NCBI RefSeq assembly: GCF_014633365.1
Contig: NC_068349.1
Coordinates: 21,156,753 to 21,220,752 of the forward strand
DNA length: 64,000 nucleotides
Reading direction: 5' to 3'
From: Diospyros lotus
Lineage: Eukaryota; Streptophyta; Magnoliopsida; Ericales; Ebenaceae
Positions 1-11,362 of this stretch are shown one piece after another (within the stretch, counting starts at the first letter, position 1; each line of letters starts with the position of its first letter). The position numbers and the translations under genes were made by a program. The notes below the pieces were generated by a model. It saw only the letters and a program-made list of their open reading frames with translations. It was not told the DNA's origin and made no database searches.

Positions 1-819
1 TAAACTAATTATTATTATAAAATTAAATTAGAATTGACCTCAAGAAACCTAACAATTAAAATGGTAGTTAGATGTTATAAATTTTGTGGAGATGATTTTA
101 CTATTTTTTGGGAATATAGTTATAATAATATATTTTAAGTTCACGATTTTATTTATTGAATATTATTGTAAATAAGTTATGACTTAAGGATATTTAATAA
201 AGGAACATGTATATTAAAATTAATAATTTATAAACTATTATTATATATATATAATTGTTAATTACAATTATACTTATTGTTAATATTATTTTTTAATAAC
301 TGAACCATGTCCATGTCCATTTTCCTCAATTTTTATTTGTGTGTTGTTGGATGTGATTTAAGGATTTTTTTTTTTTTTAGATTAACCTAAGTGTGCACAA
401 TTCAACTTTTGTTTCACTTTTGATGTTTTACAATATCTCTACAATTGAATCGGTAGTTTTTTTATTCTTCGATCCATTAATTCTCAAATTCCCCTCATTT
501 TAGATCCACTTTAATCTTTAAATTCACTCTTAAACATGACTTAAACTTTAATTTTAAAAATAAGCATGTAATAATTAGAATTACATACACATATTTTCTT
601 TTTCTCTCTCTTTCTATATATAATATACATATCAAGAGCATTTGGGTTTTAATTGAAACCTAGGTGTGAGGGTTCGGTGACAACAATTTTCTTACAATTT
701 TTTAATTTCATCAATAATGATATTCTAGAATGAAGGTTTTTTCTCTATTTATCTTTTTTTTTTTATCTATAAGTCTATATCAAAGATTTGAATTTGGAAT
801 CATTGCTAACCACCACTAG

Positions 820-820
<1 letters not shown>

Positions 821-845
<25 letters not shown>
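821..845. repeat. (ATT)n microsatellite
   Basis: Eight ATT repeats in AT-rich noncoding DNA. The equivalent place in copy 2 (about 39149) has only a short run, so repeat number differs between the copies. The rest of 1-1089 has no gene that I can see. Confidence 0.9.
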
Positions 846-850
<5 letters not shown>

Positions 851-1097
851 AAGAATATTTTAGGATTTTTGATAAAATTAATTTTTGTTACTTAATGGAA
901 TCATGTGATATACTATAACTAACCTTAAAGGGAAGTTGGCCATTTTCAAAAGTAAAGGGGTAACCATTGCAAATTATGCAAACAACAAAGATGGTTGGTG
1001 AAATTTACTGAGTTTTAATAGGATAAAAATGTTCTTATTATTTTATTTCTCCTTTCACTTCTTTCTTCATATATGGCAAACTAGTCAATATCTAGCT

Positions 1098-1888
1098 GAG
1101 AGTTGGCCCAACGAAGTTGGGGGTCTTAGGCAAAAAAAATTGTCTAGACTTTTTCAAAAGTATTAATTTTTTTTTTATAAAAAAACAACTAATACATATT
1201 TTTACATTAACATTTTATCATTTTATTAAATAAAAAAATTAAAATTAAATCATCTACAAAGTATAATAATCTTTTAACGATAATAAATTTTCAACTAAAA
1301 TATAACGGATGTGACCTTCAAATAAGCGACGTCGCTATCTGATGCCTTGGTCATGGCATTAGGATGCGCCTGCAGTTGTGCTGCTGCGGGCTCGGCTCAT
1401 CGGCGGGAGGTTGCTTCGCTGCTAGGGGCGGCAACTCCCACTCCACTTGTGAGTCCAGCTTCTTCAGTAGCACCACAGCGATTGTGTCACTTTCCGGCTA
1501 GCAGGAACTAATTGTCTACTGTCGTCAGGTACTTCATGTAGTAGCTCTTCAGGCAAATAATACTAAAGTGAAGCTTGAAGGAAGGATGAAACAAACTGCA
1601 AATAGTGATTGTGTTGTGTCGTTGTGTGGATTTGTGGAGTGATTGTGCGCACAAGAGAGAAAGAGAGAAGAGGGAAGAGGGAAAAATTGGAAAGGAAAAG
1701 TGAGTTTTTTGGGAAATTGTGATGATGAGAATTGGGATTGGGCCAGTAATGGTTAAAAATTGAAAAATAAAGAAGGGAAAATAAAAAAATTTATTATTAA
1801 AATATATATAAATTTTTAAAATGAGGGGTCTTCTAATATTTGAGGTCATATGCGTCGCATAAATGGCTTTAGGGTTGGGCCGGCCCTG
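1098..1888. mobile_element. Non-autonomous hAT-like element (copy 1)
   Basis: It is flanked by imperfect 8-bp direct repeats ATCTAGCT (1090-1097) and ATTTAGCT (1889-1896). The right end reads GGGCCGGCCCTG. Its reverse complement matches the decayed left end (GAGAGTTGGCCCAAC) over about 15 bp, as expected for a plant hAT terminal inverted repeat. The interior has a relatively GC-rich patch (1320-1550) and no transposase. It is present at the same site in copy 2, so it predates the duplication. Confidence 0.72.
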
Positions 1889-2343
1889 ATTTAGCTTTTT
1901 GTTGCTTTTTCTATCTCTTTCAAGTTCAATGACAATTTAGCTAGAGAAATAAAAAGTGAAATCAATAAATTTTCAAATTCTGTTCAATTTATCACATGGA
2001 AGAAAATGATAAAGGAAGGGAAGAGACAATGTGAGAATATTTTTATTATATTAATAATTTGAACAATAATAAGAAAGAAATATAATAAGAGTTGTAAAAT
2101 CATATAATTATTATTATTTCTCCAATAGTAAGAGTAAGTTGCTAAATTTCATGAATTATAAAGTGTAGTTTATCGTAGAATAAATGAGATTTGAATTTTT
2201 ATACAAATATTAATGTTAGTTTTGCATGCCCAAATTGTACTTTTTCATTAATTTTGGTTCCATCCAATTTTATTCAATTTGGGAGACATAAAAACAAAAG
2301 TTCAATATAAAATAATGAAGATCTACACGCAAATAAATTATTA

Positions 2344-2569
2344 AGATTTGTTTGATAGTATAAGAAATATATAAAAAATATCTTATCAAAGAAATTAAAT
2401 TTCAGGTTTGTTGCTTGACACAATATATTTTTCATAAAATTAAATTCATGGTACAACCATTAAAACATCATTTGACCTATTTTTCATAGAAAATTCTATT
2501 TAATGGAGGAGTAATTTTTATTTTTCATATAAATTAAAAAATATTTTTTTTACTGTATCAAATATACCT
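2344..2569. mobile_element. Tourist-like MITE in PRMT5 upstream region (copy 1)
   Basis: About 226 bp flanked by TTA on both sides (2341-2343, 2570-2572). Its left end (GATTTGTTTGATAGTAT) and the reverse complement of its right end (AGGTATATTTGATAGCAT) form an imperfect inverted repeat. TTA target duplications and this end type fit PIF/Harbinger MITEs. It ends about 15 bp before the TATA box at 2585. Confidence 0.7.
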
Positions 2570-2584
2570 TTAATTATTTTTCTC

Positions 2585-2593
2585 TATATATAA
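2585..2593 (+). promoter_or_regulatory. TATA box of PRMT5-like gene, copy 1
   Basis: TATATATAA about 290 bp before the exon-1 reading frame. It is identical to the copy 2 motif at 41110-41118. The intervening leader contains CCCTAAAACCCTACC, a telo-box-like motif common in plant housekeeping promoters. Confidence 0.55.
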
Positions 2594-2877
2594 TGTCAAC
2601 GTCATAGTTAGTAAAAAGATTAGCTTGTTCGCAATGAAGTACAACAATTTAATGCAAGAAGCTGCGGAATTTGGCTTGGAAAGAGCTTATTTTGACCTGG
2701 CAATAGTGTCTTTACCCCCGAGCTTGGGACTCCAAAACCCTACTAAAGCCTCCATCCGCCCAAATTGCCCCCTCTCATTGCCAGTCTAAATCCCTAAAAC
2801 CCTACCCTCCCGCTGCTCTCCCCGAGACTCTTCTCCCTTCTCTGTTTAAGGTGAGGAAACCGAGTGGGAGAACGAAG

Positions 2878-3012
2878 ATCCGCTAGGAGAGAGGGGAGAC
2901 AAAAGCGATTCGCGGTACAGCGGAGTGGAGACGGAGTTCAACGATGATATGCCCCAGATTCTCTCTTTTAACATCGATGGTGGCTTCGATTTCGTCGTCT
3001 CTCCCTTGGTCG
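2878..3012 (+). pseudogene. PRMT5-like first exon, start codon lost (copy 1)
   Basis: The reading frame matches the exon at 41406-41541 almost throughout, but the ATG is missing one base: ATGCCG in copy 2 is ATCCG here (2878-2882). The next in-frame ATG is codon 25 of the intact exon, which would remove the conserved N-terminal segment. The donor-like GT at 3013 is kept. Downstream there is no recognisable PRMT5 exon before the copia insertion or the end of the copy. I infer a non-functional or N-terminally truncated copy; a single-base assembly error would have the same appearance. Confidence 0.75.
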
Positions 3013-4853
3013 GTCCACCTTCCTTATTACACGCATTTATGTGTCAATGTGTATAGAATATATGCGTATTCTGAAATGCATTCATTTCTTTGACAGGGTG
3101 TATTACTTTATTTTTGTCCTGCTTTTACATTTAGATCAAGTGTACTTTTTCTGGCGATTTATTAATTTTTGCTACCGATTTATGGCCGTGGTTTGTGTAG
3201 ATGGTCAGCAAGCAAGCAAGCAAGCGAACTTTTAGCTTGTGCAAACTAGTTTTTTATTTTTTATTATTTTATTGGAGCAGTATTATGCCCGAATCAGGCA
3301 TATTTTCAGCCGATTCTAGGTTTTCCACAAATGCGCTTTATTTTTCACTTTCGCGAAGTTATTAGCCACGGCGATGTTAGGGCTTGCTTGGGTTTGATAA
3401 ATGGTTGAAACCTGTTTAGTTTGGTAGAAATGCTCAAAAAAGTGTGTATGCTATTATGATGGAAGGCTAACAACAAGCATATAACACCACCTGAATTACT
3501 TCTTTCCTTTAGAGTAAATCACCAATGGAACACTATAATAGTAAATCGAAGAATTAAATCAAACAGCCACATGCACAAGAACACCAATATTTATGTGGAA
3601 AACCCCTTAATGAGAAAGCAAAAACCACAGGACCAAAGTTGACTTCAAAATTCCACAAAACTGAACAAAATACAATGAGTCTTCCTTAGGCCAAGCCAGA
3701 GGCAAACAACATCTCAAATCATCAACAAGTATTGTGAACGGCCTTTTCTTGTAGTACAACAATTTCAATAGCCATTACTAACAATGGTGGAAACCAAAAC
3801 AAGAGAAAAAATTGGAGAAATCCCACAAAAAATATCAATGTCAAGCATGAAAAATCCACTATAGAAATTACCAACTGGAGATCACACCATCCACAATGTA
3901 GAGCCATATGTCCTTAACAAGACTACAAAATTTTGAGCCAATCAAAGAACAAGTTGCCACATGCTTCAAGAGATCAAGAACACTACTCAACACACAAACA
4001 CCTTCCTTGTTTCTATCTCTAACACTTCTTGTTAGTCCCAATGGTACAACCCAAGGTCTTAATGGTAACAAAACAACTTGAGTTACTGATGATGTTACTT
4101 GAGTGATTAACAAAGGGATAACATTTCAAGTCACATTTGCATACTTAAGTGGAAGATTGCATTGGACGAGCAAAAAAGTTACATCAAAGAAGTAGGGCCC
4201 AAAATATTTTGGTTGTGTGAATTATTGAGCTTAAATGTCAATTTTCAAACTTCTCATTTTAAAATCTTTTCAAAGGCATCATTCATCATGAATGTAAACG
4301 ACATATTTTTTCAAATGAATATTGTCTTGTCACTCTAAGGAAGATTAAGTGATCTTCAAAAACAAATCCATGAAAGAATGGTTTTTTCTTTCAAACAATT
4401 TAATTATTGTCTTAAGGAAAATTTTGAAAAACAAGAGATTTATCCTACTATGTTTGAACTTAGTCAACTAAATTTTGAAATTGCCTGGACAATTTTAACT
4501 TGGGGTAGGTTAGTAGACTAAGTTGTAAAACTTAGTTGATTGAGTTTGCTTAAATGTCTCTGAGTAAGGGGTTGCTTAGAAGAAAATAAAAATACTCTAG
4601 TAAACTGAGTTTGTTACTCAAACGACTAGGTACAGGTAGAATACAATAGGCCTTTGGAAACCAAGCAATTCAGTCGCCTTAGTTAAGACTTGGATGTTTG
4701 AGTATTTCTAGAAAGGTTTCTTGCTTACTTTTTCAAAGTTCAAATGGTCACGTTTTGAAACTCTATGAATAAGGCCTGTGGCAGAGCATTGTGGGGGTAG
4801 GGGGGGTCTATGATACATTCCTATAACCTTTTCATATATAATAATAATACAAA
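3013..4853 (+). other. Noncoding, intron-like DNA (copy 1)
   Basis: No convincing coding sequence; short frames here are interrupted and unlike known proteins. The stretch is matched by about 41542-43670 in copy 2, which differs mainly by the solo LTR at 42509-42840. It may include old, unrecognised copia LTR sequence. Confidence 0.5.
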
Positions 4854-4858
4854 TTTTC

Positions 4859-5453
4859 TGTTGTACTTAGGACCACCACACACACAGCCTACTATCCCTT
4901 CAAGAACTCACCGATTACACCCCCAAATGTTAAGACACACAGCACTCGAAAGAAAGCACAAGAACAGGAACACAAAACAGCAACAAACCACACAAGAAAC
5001 ACAAGATCTTATCTTGGTTCAGTCTAAGAAGTGAGACCTACATCCAGACTGCCTTGGGCACCATGAAAACTCCACTATCTTGAATCCTTACAACGATTAC
5101 ATGCACTAGAAAATATCTCTCCTTCCCATTGTCTAAAACCCTAGACTATACAGAGATGAACACCCCAAGAGAGCATACAAAATCACCCTTCTCTCGGCCT
5201 AGCACATACTCGCTCAATCCTCTCAAGACATCCCAAAGCTTTCATGATATTTCCGAGCCCTCCTAGCCCCTATTTATAAACCATAAGGGTGAGCAAGTTA
5301 GTTACAACCAATTGACCATCCTGACCGAATTAAACAACTTTTGGTCAGCTTGAACAAATTAACAACCTCTCAGTACATTAGAGAAATATGCTAATAGATT
5401 TACTAACAGAAAAAACTAAGTACAGAAACTAATCTAAGACAAATGACTTCACA
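4859..5453 (-). repeat. Outer copia 3' LTR (left)
   Basis: 595 bp, starting TGTTGTACTTAGGACC and ending GACTTCACA on the plus strand. Because the element is on the minus strand, this is its 3' LTR. On its right the reverse complement gives a purine-rich tract (GGGTGGAGAA) ending at the LTR. Confidence 0.93.
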
Positions 5454-5466
5454 ATTCTCCACCCAT
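5454..5466 (-). other. Polypurine tract of outer copia
   Basis: On the minus strand GGGTGGAGAAT directly precedes the 3' LTR, the expected position for the primer of plus-strand synthesis. Confidence 0.7.
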
Positions 5467-5522
5467 TTGATTTAGATTCACTGCACTCCTGCACTTTAGC
5501 TTCCTACACCCTTGCTCCATCT

Positions 5523-5769
5523 TCAATTCTGATCTGGAACAATGTTCAGCAACTTGATGTGTTGCTGAAGTTTAGAAACTGGAACAACCTTAGTAAATAT
5601 ATCTGTAGCATTATGCTCACCTGCAACTTTGGTTAATTCAACAAGTTTATTTTCAATTATATCCCTAATAAAGTGGTATCGAATGTCTATGTGTTTTGTC
5701 CTCTTATGGTGAGCCTGATTCTTTGATAAATGTATGGTACTTTGACTATCACACATCAAAGTGACTTTT
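5523..5769 (-). pseudogene. Outer copia RNase H, C-terminal part
   Basis: Minus-strand frame with the copia RNase H signature CDSQSTIHLSKNQAHHKRTK followed by HIDIRYHFIRD and the usual ADIFTK-like tail (here ATDIFTK). It ends at a stop just before the PPT. Its upstream half lies on the other side of the inner element (10605-10720). The frame would be continuous across the insertion if the inner element and one target duplication were ignored, so the insertion, not prior decay, split this frame. Confidence 0.9.
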
Positions 5770-5774
5770 ATATC

Positions 5775-6070
5775 TGAAACAAGTCTTGGATAGATTGAAG
5801 ACTTGAATGATTTTAATTAAACTCACGTGAGGGTTTATATAGAGCTTAGAATCCTATTCTTTCTCCAAGAAAATAGGAGAAGATTTAGAATATCTATCTC
5901 CTAAAAAATAGGAAAGCTATCTCCTAAAACTTAGGGATTAAATCCAGCTTTGTAACAAGATTTTACACTATATAAATTTAACATTATCTACTCTAATTTT
6001 ATCTATATCTACTAGATTCCTTCTTCAGCTGAAAGTCTTCTTGTCTTCGGCTTCTTAATTTCGTCCAACA
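5775..6070 (-). repeat. Inner copia 3' LTR (left)
   Basis: 296 bp, TGAAACAAGTCTTGGA to CGTCCAACA on the plus strand. It is followed by a pyrimidine run that is the element's polypurine tract on the minus strand. Confidence 0.95.
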
Positions 6071-6073
6071 CTC

Positions 6074-9000
6074 CCCCTCAAGCTGGTGAATAGATGCACG
6101 TCATTCCCAGCTTGCCAATTAATTCTTCAAAGCTTGGTCTTGCAACAATCGTTGTGAGAACATCGACTATCTGGTTCTTTGTAGGAATATAGAACAAACT
6201 GATCCCTCCTTCTTCTATCTCCCTCTTTATAAAACTTCAGTCTATCCTCACGTGCTTCATCCGATCATGTTGTACTGGATTCTTTACAATGCTGATAGCT
6301 GATTTGCTATCACTATAAACCTTGGTTGGTTGAGTTAAGGGTATCCCTAAATCTTCCATCAGTCTTTCCAACCAAATTACTTCACAAATTCCATGAGCTA
6401 TGGCTCTAAATTCGACTTCAGCACTGCTGTGAGCCACCATTGATTATTTTTTGCTCCTCCACGTGACCACATTCCCCCATAACTTAGTTCAATAGTATGA
6501 GGTTGACCTGCTATCCTCACAAGATCCTGCCCAGTCAGCATCCACAAAGCCTTCTATTCCTCTTTCATTGGTTTTTCGGAATAATAGGCCCTTTCCAAGT
6601 GTTCCTTTTAAATACCTAAGAACATGAAACACTGCTTGTAAATGTTTTTGAGTAGGAGAATGAATATACTGACTTACCACATTAACTACATAGGCTATGT
6701 CGGGTCTTGTTAGAGACAGATATACGAGCCTTCCAACCAATCGTTGGTACCTTTCCTTGTCTACCGGAATATCCTTTCCTTCCTCATCATTTTTCCAGCC
6801 CTTCTCTAAGGGAGTTCCAGCTGGCTTGCATCCCATCATACCTGTATCCTTTAGTAAATCTAAAGTGTACTTTCGTTGTGAGATGAAAAGACCTTCCTTG
6901 CTCCTAGCAACCTCCATTCCTAGGAAGTACCTCATGATTCCTAGGTCTTTAACCTCAAATTCTGCCCTTAATTGCTGTTTTAAGCTCTCAATTTCCTGCA
7001 AATCATCTCCTGTCACAATAATATCATCAATGTACACAATTAATATAACTTTCATTCCTCTTGCTGTATGTTTTATAAACAAGGTATGATCAGGTTGCCC
7101 TTGCTTATAGCCTACCCAGTTTAGAATCATACTAAACTTTTTGAACCATGCTCGTGGGGATTGTTTAAGTTCATATAAGGACTTCTTCAGCTTGCATATT
7201 GTATCATTACCAGCACCTTGTTCAAAACCAGGGGGCATCTTCATGTAAATATCCTCATCCAAGTCACCATTTAAAAAGGCATTTTTAATGTCAAATTGAA
7301 ACAGGGGCCAGTCCAATTAACAGCAATAGAGATTAATACCCGAATGGAGTTAAGCTTTGCCACTAGAGCAAAGGTTTCTTCATAGTCAATCCCATAGGTT
7401 TGTGTGAAGCCTTGGGCTACCAACCTGGCTTTGTATTGTTCCACACTTCCATCAGCATTATGTTTCACTGAAAAAACCCATTTGCATCCTATTATTTTCT
7501 GGCTAGCAGGTAATGTAACAACATCCCAAGTATTATTTTTTATAAGAGCATCCATTTCCTCCATAACCGCATTCTTCCATTTGGGATCACTCATAGCTTC
7601 TTGAACATTTTTTGGGACTTGGATGCTGTCAATTTGTGCCACAAAACCTTTGAATTGGGGAGACAATTTAAAATAAGTCAGATGATTAATCATGGGGTAC
7701 TTTACACATGATCTTACCCCCTTTCTTAGAGCAATTGGCATAGCCCAATCAAGATCATCTTGGTCAGTGGCTGGCTGATTAGTTTCTTGACCAGCTTCTG
7801 GAAGTGATGACTGGCAATGTTTAGGCTGAGGACGTCTTGAGTACACCAATAAAGGATCATCAGCCCTTAAGCCGGGCGGTGGTGGATTATTAGCACTAGA
7901 ACAAGACATGGGTTTAGGAAAGATGGCTGCATTTGGCATAAGTGAAGATTGGGATTGTTCTACCAATATGTTCTCAGGTGTTAATTCTCCCCCTTGAGAG
8001 CATATTGGCAACAGATTGTCAGTGGAGAGTAAGTGGGAAGGAGAGGACTGATTGACAGTAGGAAGACCAGATGGTTGGTAAAAGGAGAGATCTTCATAAA
8101 ATGTAGCATCGACGGTCACAAAGATCTTCCGTGTGTTAGGACAATAACACTTATAACCTTTTTGGGAAGAAGAATATCCAATAAAAATGCATTTGATGGC
8201 TTTTGGGTCAAGTTTGGTACGAGAATGATTGTGGTTGTGTATGTACACAACACAACCAAAGATCTTGGGAGAAATAGAATTAGGGAACATAGTATTTGGA
8301 AAGGATTGACAAAGAAGATCAAGGGGAGTCTTAAAGCCCAAGGGTTTGGAGGGGAGGCGATTAATTAAATATGTTGTTGTAAGCACAGCTTCTCCCCAGT
8401 AAAAATAGGGAACATTTGTAGTAAACATCATTGCTTGGGCCACCTCTAAGATGTGCCTATTTTTTCTTTCTGCAATGCCATTCTGTTGTGGCGTATAAGG
8501 GCATGAACTTTGATGATAAATACCATGTTCCGAGAGATAGTTTGTAAAGTCATGAGAGAAATGTTCTTGACCATTATTGATTCGAAAGATGTGAATGGAG
8601 GTTTGAAACATATTCAGGATCAGTTTATGAAATTTCTTGAAGATAAAACTGGCTTCTGATTTTTTTTGCATTAGGTAGATGCAACAAGCCCTAGTGTGAT
8701 CATCAATGAACGTAATAAACCATCGAGAACCCGAAATATTTGGGTGTTTAGCTGGTCCCCAATTATCGCTGTGAATTAAATGGAAAGGAGTAGATGGTTT
8801 ATATGGTTTATAGGATTGGATAGGATGAGAGGCCCGGGTTTGTTTAGCAAGAGTGCACTGCTCACATACAAAATTGTGTTTCTTATTGATGGAAAACTGA
8901 GGATACAAAAACTATAAGTAGGGAAAACTTGGATGTCCTAATCTTTTATGCCATAAAAGAATTTTGGCAATAGTAGTGACTGTTAAACCAGCCTTATTTG

Positions 9001-9122
9001 CTGCAGAAACTGAGGTATCCTCTACGAAGTAGTATAAGCTGTCTTTTGCCCTAGCATTGCCAATCATCCTCCCCGAGACTTGGTCCTAGCCATATGATCG
9101 GATGCATCGGTGTCTACTATCT
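6074..9122 (-). pseudogene. Inner copia pol (protease, integrase, RT, RNase H)
   Basis: Protease motif at about 9100: VDTDASDHMA, where DTG/DSG is expected. Integrase begins with its zinc-binding His residues (LWHKRLGHPSF), a stop at about 8912, then CEQCTLAKQ. Its first Asp is kept (HSDNWGP), the second is Asn (FRINNGQE, codon 8576-8578), and the Glu region is kept (TPQQNGIAERKNRH). A one-base loss at about 7313 shifts into RT, which has FDIKNAFLNGDL and an intact YIDDIIVTGDD. A frameshift at about 6490 precedes RNase H (SSAEVEFRAIAHG), with a stop at 6236 before the tail ending near 6074. The element cannot encode a working polyprotein. Confidence 0.92.
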
Positions 9123-9302
9123 AAACATTCTTAGTAAGCCTTTTTGAAATTAAAGAGTAGGAAAAATTACCTTGAATTGCAGTAGATGCCTTAGGAAGAC
9201 TGGAGGATGTTGTACCTTGGTTAAGGAGCCTATACAAGGCTTGAATATGATCCTCAGTCAGATTTAAATTGGTATGTTTTTCAGCTTCTGTTGGTACTTC
9301 TA

Positions 9303-10243
9303 TTACATAGGCTGATCATGCAGATTCCTTGTCGTTTCGTGGCTTCTAGTTGGCTGGTTTGCCATGGAGTTTCCAGCAGGTCTCCTTGGTATGGTAAGGC
9401 TTCTTGTAGTGGTCACACCACTGTTTGTCCCTCCCTGGATTCTTAGGTAGAGATTCCTCCCGTGTAAATGTAGCAAGAGCTGAGTTTTGATTGGTGATAG
9501 CAACTTCACTTTGCTGATTTAACATCACCCTGCACCTGCTCTCTTCCCTTCTTACTTCTGAAAAAGCCTCCTTGAGAGAGGGCAAGGGCTTTGTCCCCCA
9601 ATATTCTCCCTTTAACTTCATCCAATTCCGGGTTCAACCCATGGAGAAAATCAAACACCCTATCCTTTTCAATCATTTTATTATATAGATTACTGTCTTC
9701 CGAACACTTCCAATTAAAAGTATAGAACAGATCCATCTCATTCCATAGCTCAATCAGGAGATTAAAATAATCAGTAACAGTTAAAGTACCTTGGCGGGTT
9801 GTTCTAATGGCAGATCGGATTTTAAAGCACTGGGATGAATTCTCCAGGTCTGAGTACATCTCTTGGACCGAATCCCACACCTCTTTTGCAGTTTTATAAA
9901 ATAGATAAGCCCTACCAATCTTAGGCTCCATTGAGTTTATTAACCAGGCCATTATGGTGGAGTTTTCAGCCTCCCAAACTCCATATGTGGCTGCTGTCGT
10001 TGATGGAGAAGGAATAGACCTAGTTAAGTAACCAGATTTTCCTTTCCCCTTGATAACCAACATCACCGATTGAGATCACTCCCTGAAGTTACTCCCATTT
10101 AGTCTATGGTGAGTGATTTGTAGTGGACGGTGATCAATTGGACTGCTGGAATAACTGGCTGCAGAAGAAAGATGAGGAAGAACACTCAGAGAGCTTGTGG
10201 CTGATGCCTCCGTTAGAGTAGGATTCTGATGGTGATCTGCCAT
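9303..10243 (-). pseudogene. Inner copia gag
   Basis: Gag starts at the ATG at 10241-10243 (MADHHQNPTLTEA). Homology continues through a premature TGA at about 10074-10076, where related gags have Trp. The core, with WLINSMEPKIGRAY and KEVWDSVQEMYSD, is the copia Gag/UBN2 region. An indel at about 9600 shifts the frame within LDEVKGRILG. The zinc knuckle reads CDHYKKPYHTKETC: its second Cys is Tyr, so it should not bind zinc normally. A further stop follows GKPAN. Family assignment is firm; the lineage within copia is not resolved. Confidence 0.88.
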
Positions 10244-10303
10244 ATTCTCGATTGCAGCTAATGAAATACTAACTATAAAAATTGGAACCAGGCTCTGATA
10301 TCA

Positions 10304-10599
10304 TGAAACAAGTCTTGGACAGATTGAAGACTTGAATGATTTTAATTAAACTCACGTGAGGGTTTATATACAGCTTAAAATCCTATTCTTTCTCCTAGAA
10401 AATAGGAGAAGATTTAGAATATCTATCTCCTAAAAAATAGGAAAGCTATCTCCTAAAACTTAGGGATTAAATCTAGCTTTGTAACAAGATTTTACACTAT
10501 ATAAATTTAACATTATCTACTCTAATTTTATCTATATCTACTAGATTCCTTCTTCAGTTGAAAGTCTTATTGTCTTCGGCTTCTTAATTCCGTCCAACA
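10304..10599 (-). repeat. Inner copia 5' LTR (right)
   Basis: 296 bp with about 8 substitutions relative to the left LTR and no indel. The minus strand just inside reads TGATATCAGAGCCTGG, a primer binding site of the initiator tRNA-Met type. Confidence 0.95.
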
Positions 10600-10604
10600 A
10601 TATC

Positions 10605-10720
10605 TAACCCTAGAAGCTCTCCCACTAGCCCTCTAAGCCACGTAGTCTCTTTAATTGCATCAGCAACAACTATATATTCTGCCTTGGTAATAGATAATAC
10701 TACCACATCTTGAAAAATCT
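10605..10720 (-). pseudogene. Outer copia RNase H, N-terminal remnant
   Basis: The minus strand encodes KAEYIVVADAIKETTWLRGL, a copia RNase H motif, and runs into the inner element's target duplication. Upstream of it, only about 45 bp separate the coding remnant from the PBS: everything from gag to RT has been deleted. Confidence 0.85.
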
Positions 10721-10747
10721 TGATAGGATTGCTGGAAATGATACCAG

Positions 10748-10762
10748 GCGCTCTGATACCAA
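10748..10762 (-). other. tRNA-Met primer binding site of outer copia
   Basis: The minus strand reads TTGGTATCAGAGCGC next to the 5' LTR, matching the usual plant initiator tRNA-Met primer binding site. Confidence 0.85.
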
Positions 10763-10764
10763 AT

Positions 10765-11357
10765 TGTTGTACTTAGGACCGCCACACACACAGCCTACTA
10801 TCCCTTCAAGAACTCACCGATTACACCCCCAAATGTTAAGACACAACACTCGAAAGAAAGCACAAGAACATGAACACAAAACAGCAACAAACCACACAAG
10901 AAACACAAGATTTTATCCTGGTTCAGTCTCATAAGTGAGACCTACATCTAGACTACCTTGGGCACCATGAAAACTCCACCATCTTGAATCCTTACAGCGA
11001 TTACATGCACTAGAAAATCTCTCTCTTTCCCACAGTCTAAAACCCTAGACTATATAGAGATGAACGCCCCAAGAGAGCATACAAAATAACCCTTCTCTCG
11101 GCCCAGCACATACTCGCTCAATTCTCTCAAGACATCCCAAAGCTTTCATGATATTTTTGAGCCCTCCCAGCCCCTATTTATAAACCATAACGGTGGACAA
11201 GTCAGTTACAACCAATTGACCATCCTGACCGAATTAAACAACATTTAGTTAGCTTGAACAAACTAACAACCTCTCATTACATTAGAGAAATATGCTAACA
11301 GATTTACTAACAGAAAAAACTAAGTACAAAACCTAATCTAAGACAAATGACTTCACA
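10765..11357 (-). repeat. Outer copia 5' LTR (right)
   Basis: 593 bp, matching 4859-5453 with about 36 differences counted by eye, mostly transitions, plus small indels. The PBS lies immediately inside (10748-10762). Confidence 0.93.
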
Positions 11358-11362
11358 TTTTC

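Larger units (their letters stand above)
5775..10599 (-). mobile_element. Inner Ty1/copia element, full length
   Basis: 4825 bp inserted in the RNase H frame of the outer copia. It has 296-bp LTRs, a perfect 5-bp target duplication ATATC (5770-5774, 10600-10604), a tRNA-Met-type PBS (about 10284-10303) and a polypurine tract (6071-6080, GAGGGGGAG on the minus strand). Gag and pol are in the copia order (gag, protease, integrase, RT, RNase H) but carry stops, frameshifts and catalytic changes. The LTRs differ at about 8 of 296 sites by eye, younger than the outer element, as nesting requires. Confidence 0.95.
4859..11357 (-). mobile_element. Outer Ty1/copia element, internally deleted, split by a second copia
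   Basis: Both ends are canonical TG...CA LTRs flanked by a perfect 5-bp target duplication TTTTC (4854-4858, 11358-11362). The empty site is visible in copy 2 near 43680. Without the inner element (5775-10599) the element is only about 1.67 kb: two LTRs of about 594 bp, a PBS, a fragment of RNase H, and a PPT. Gag, protease, integrase and RT are absent, so it is a deletion derivative that kept the cis signals. The LTRs differ by about 6% by eye. Confidence 0.93.

Noticed and set aside
6697..7604. Plus-strand frames of 66-130 codons
   Set aside because: They lie antisense to the copia RT and integrase frames and show no protein motif; they are shadows of the pol reading frame.
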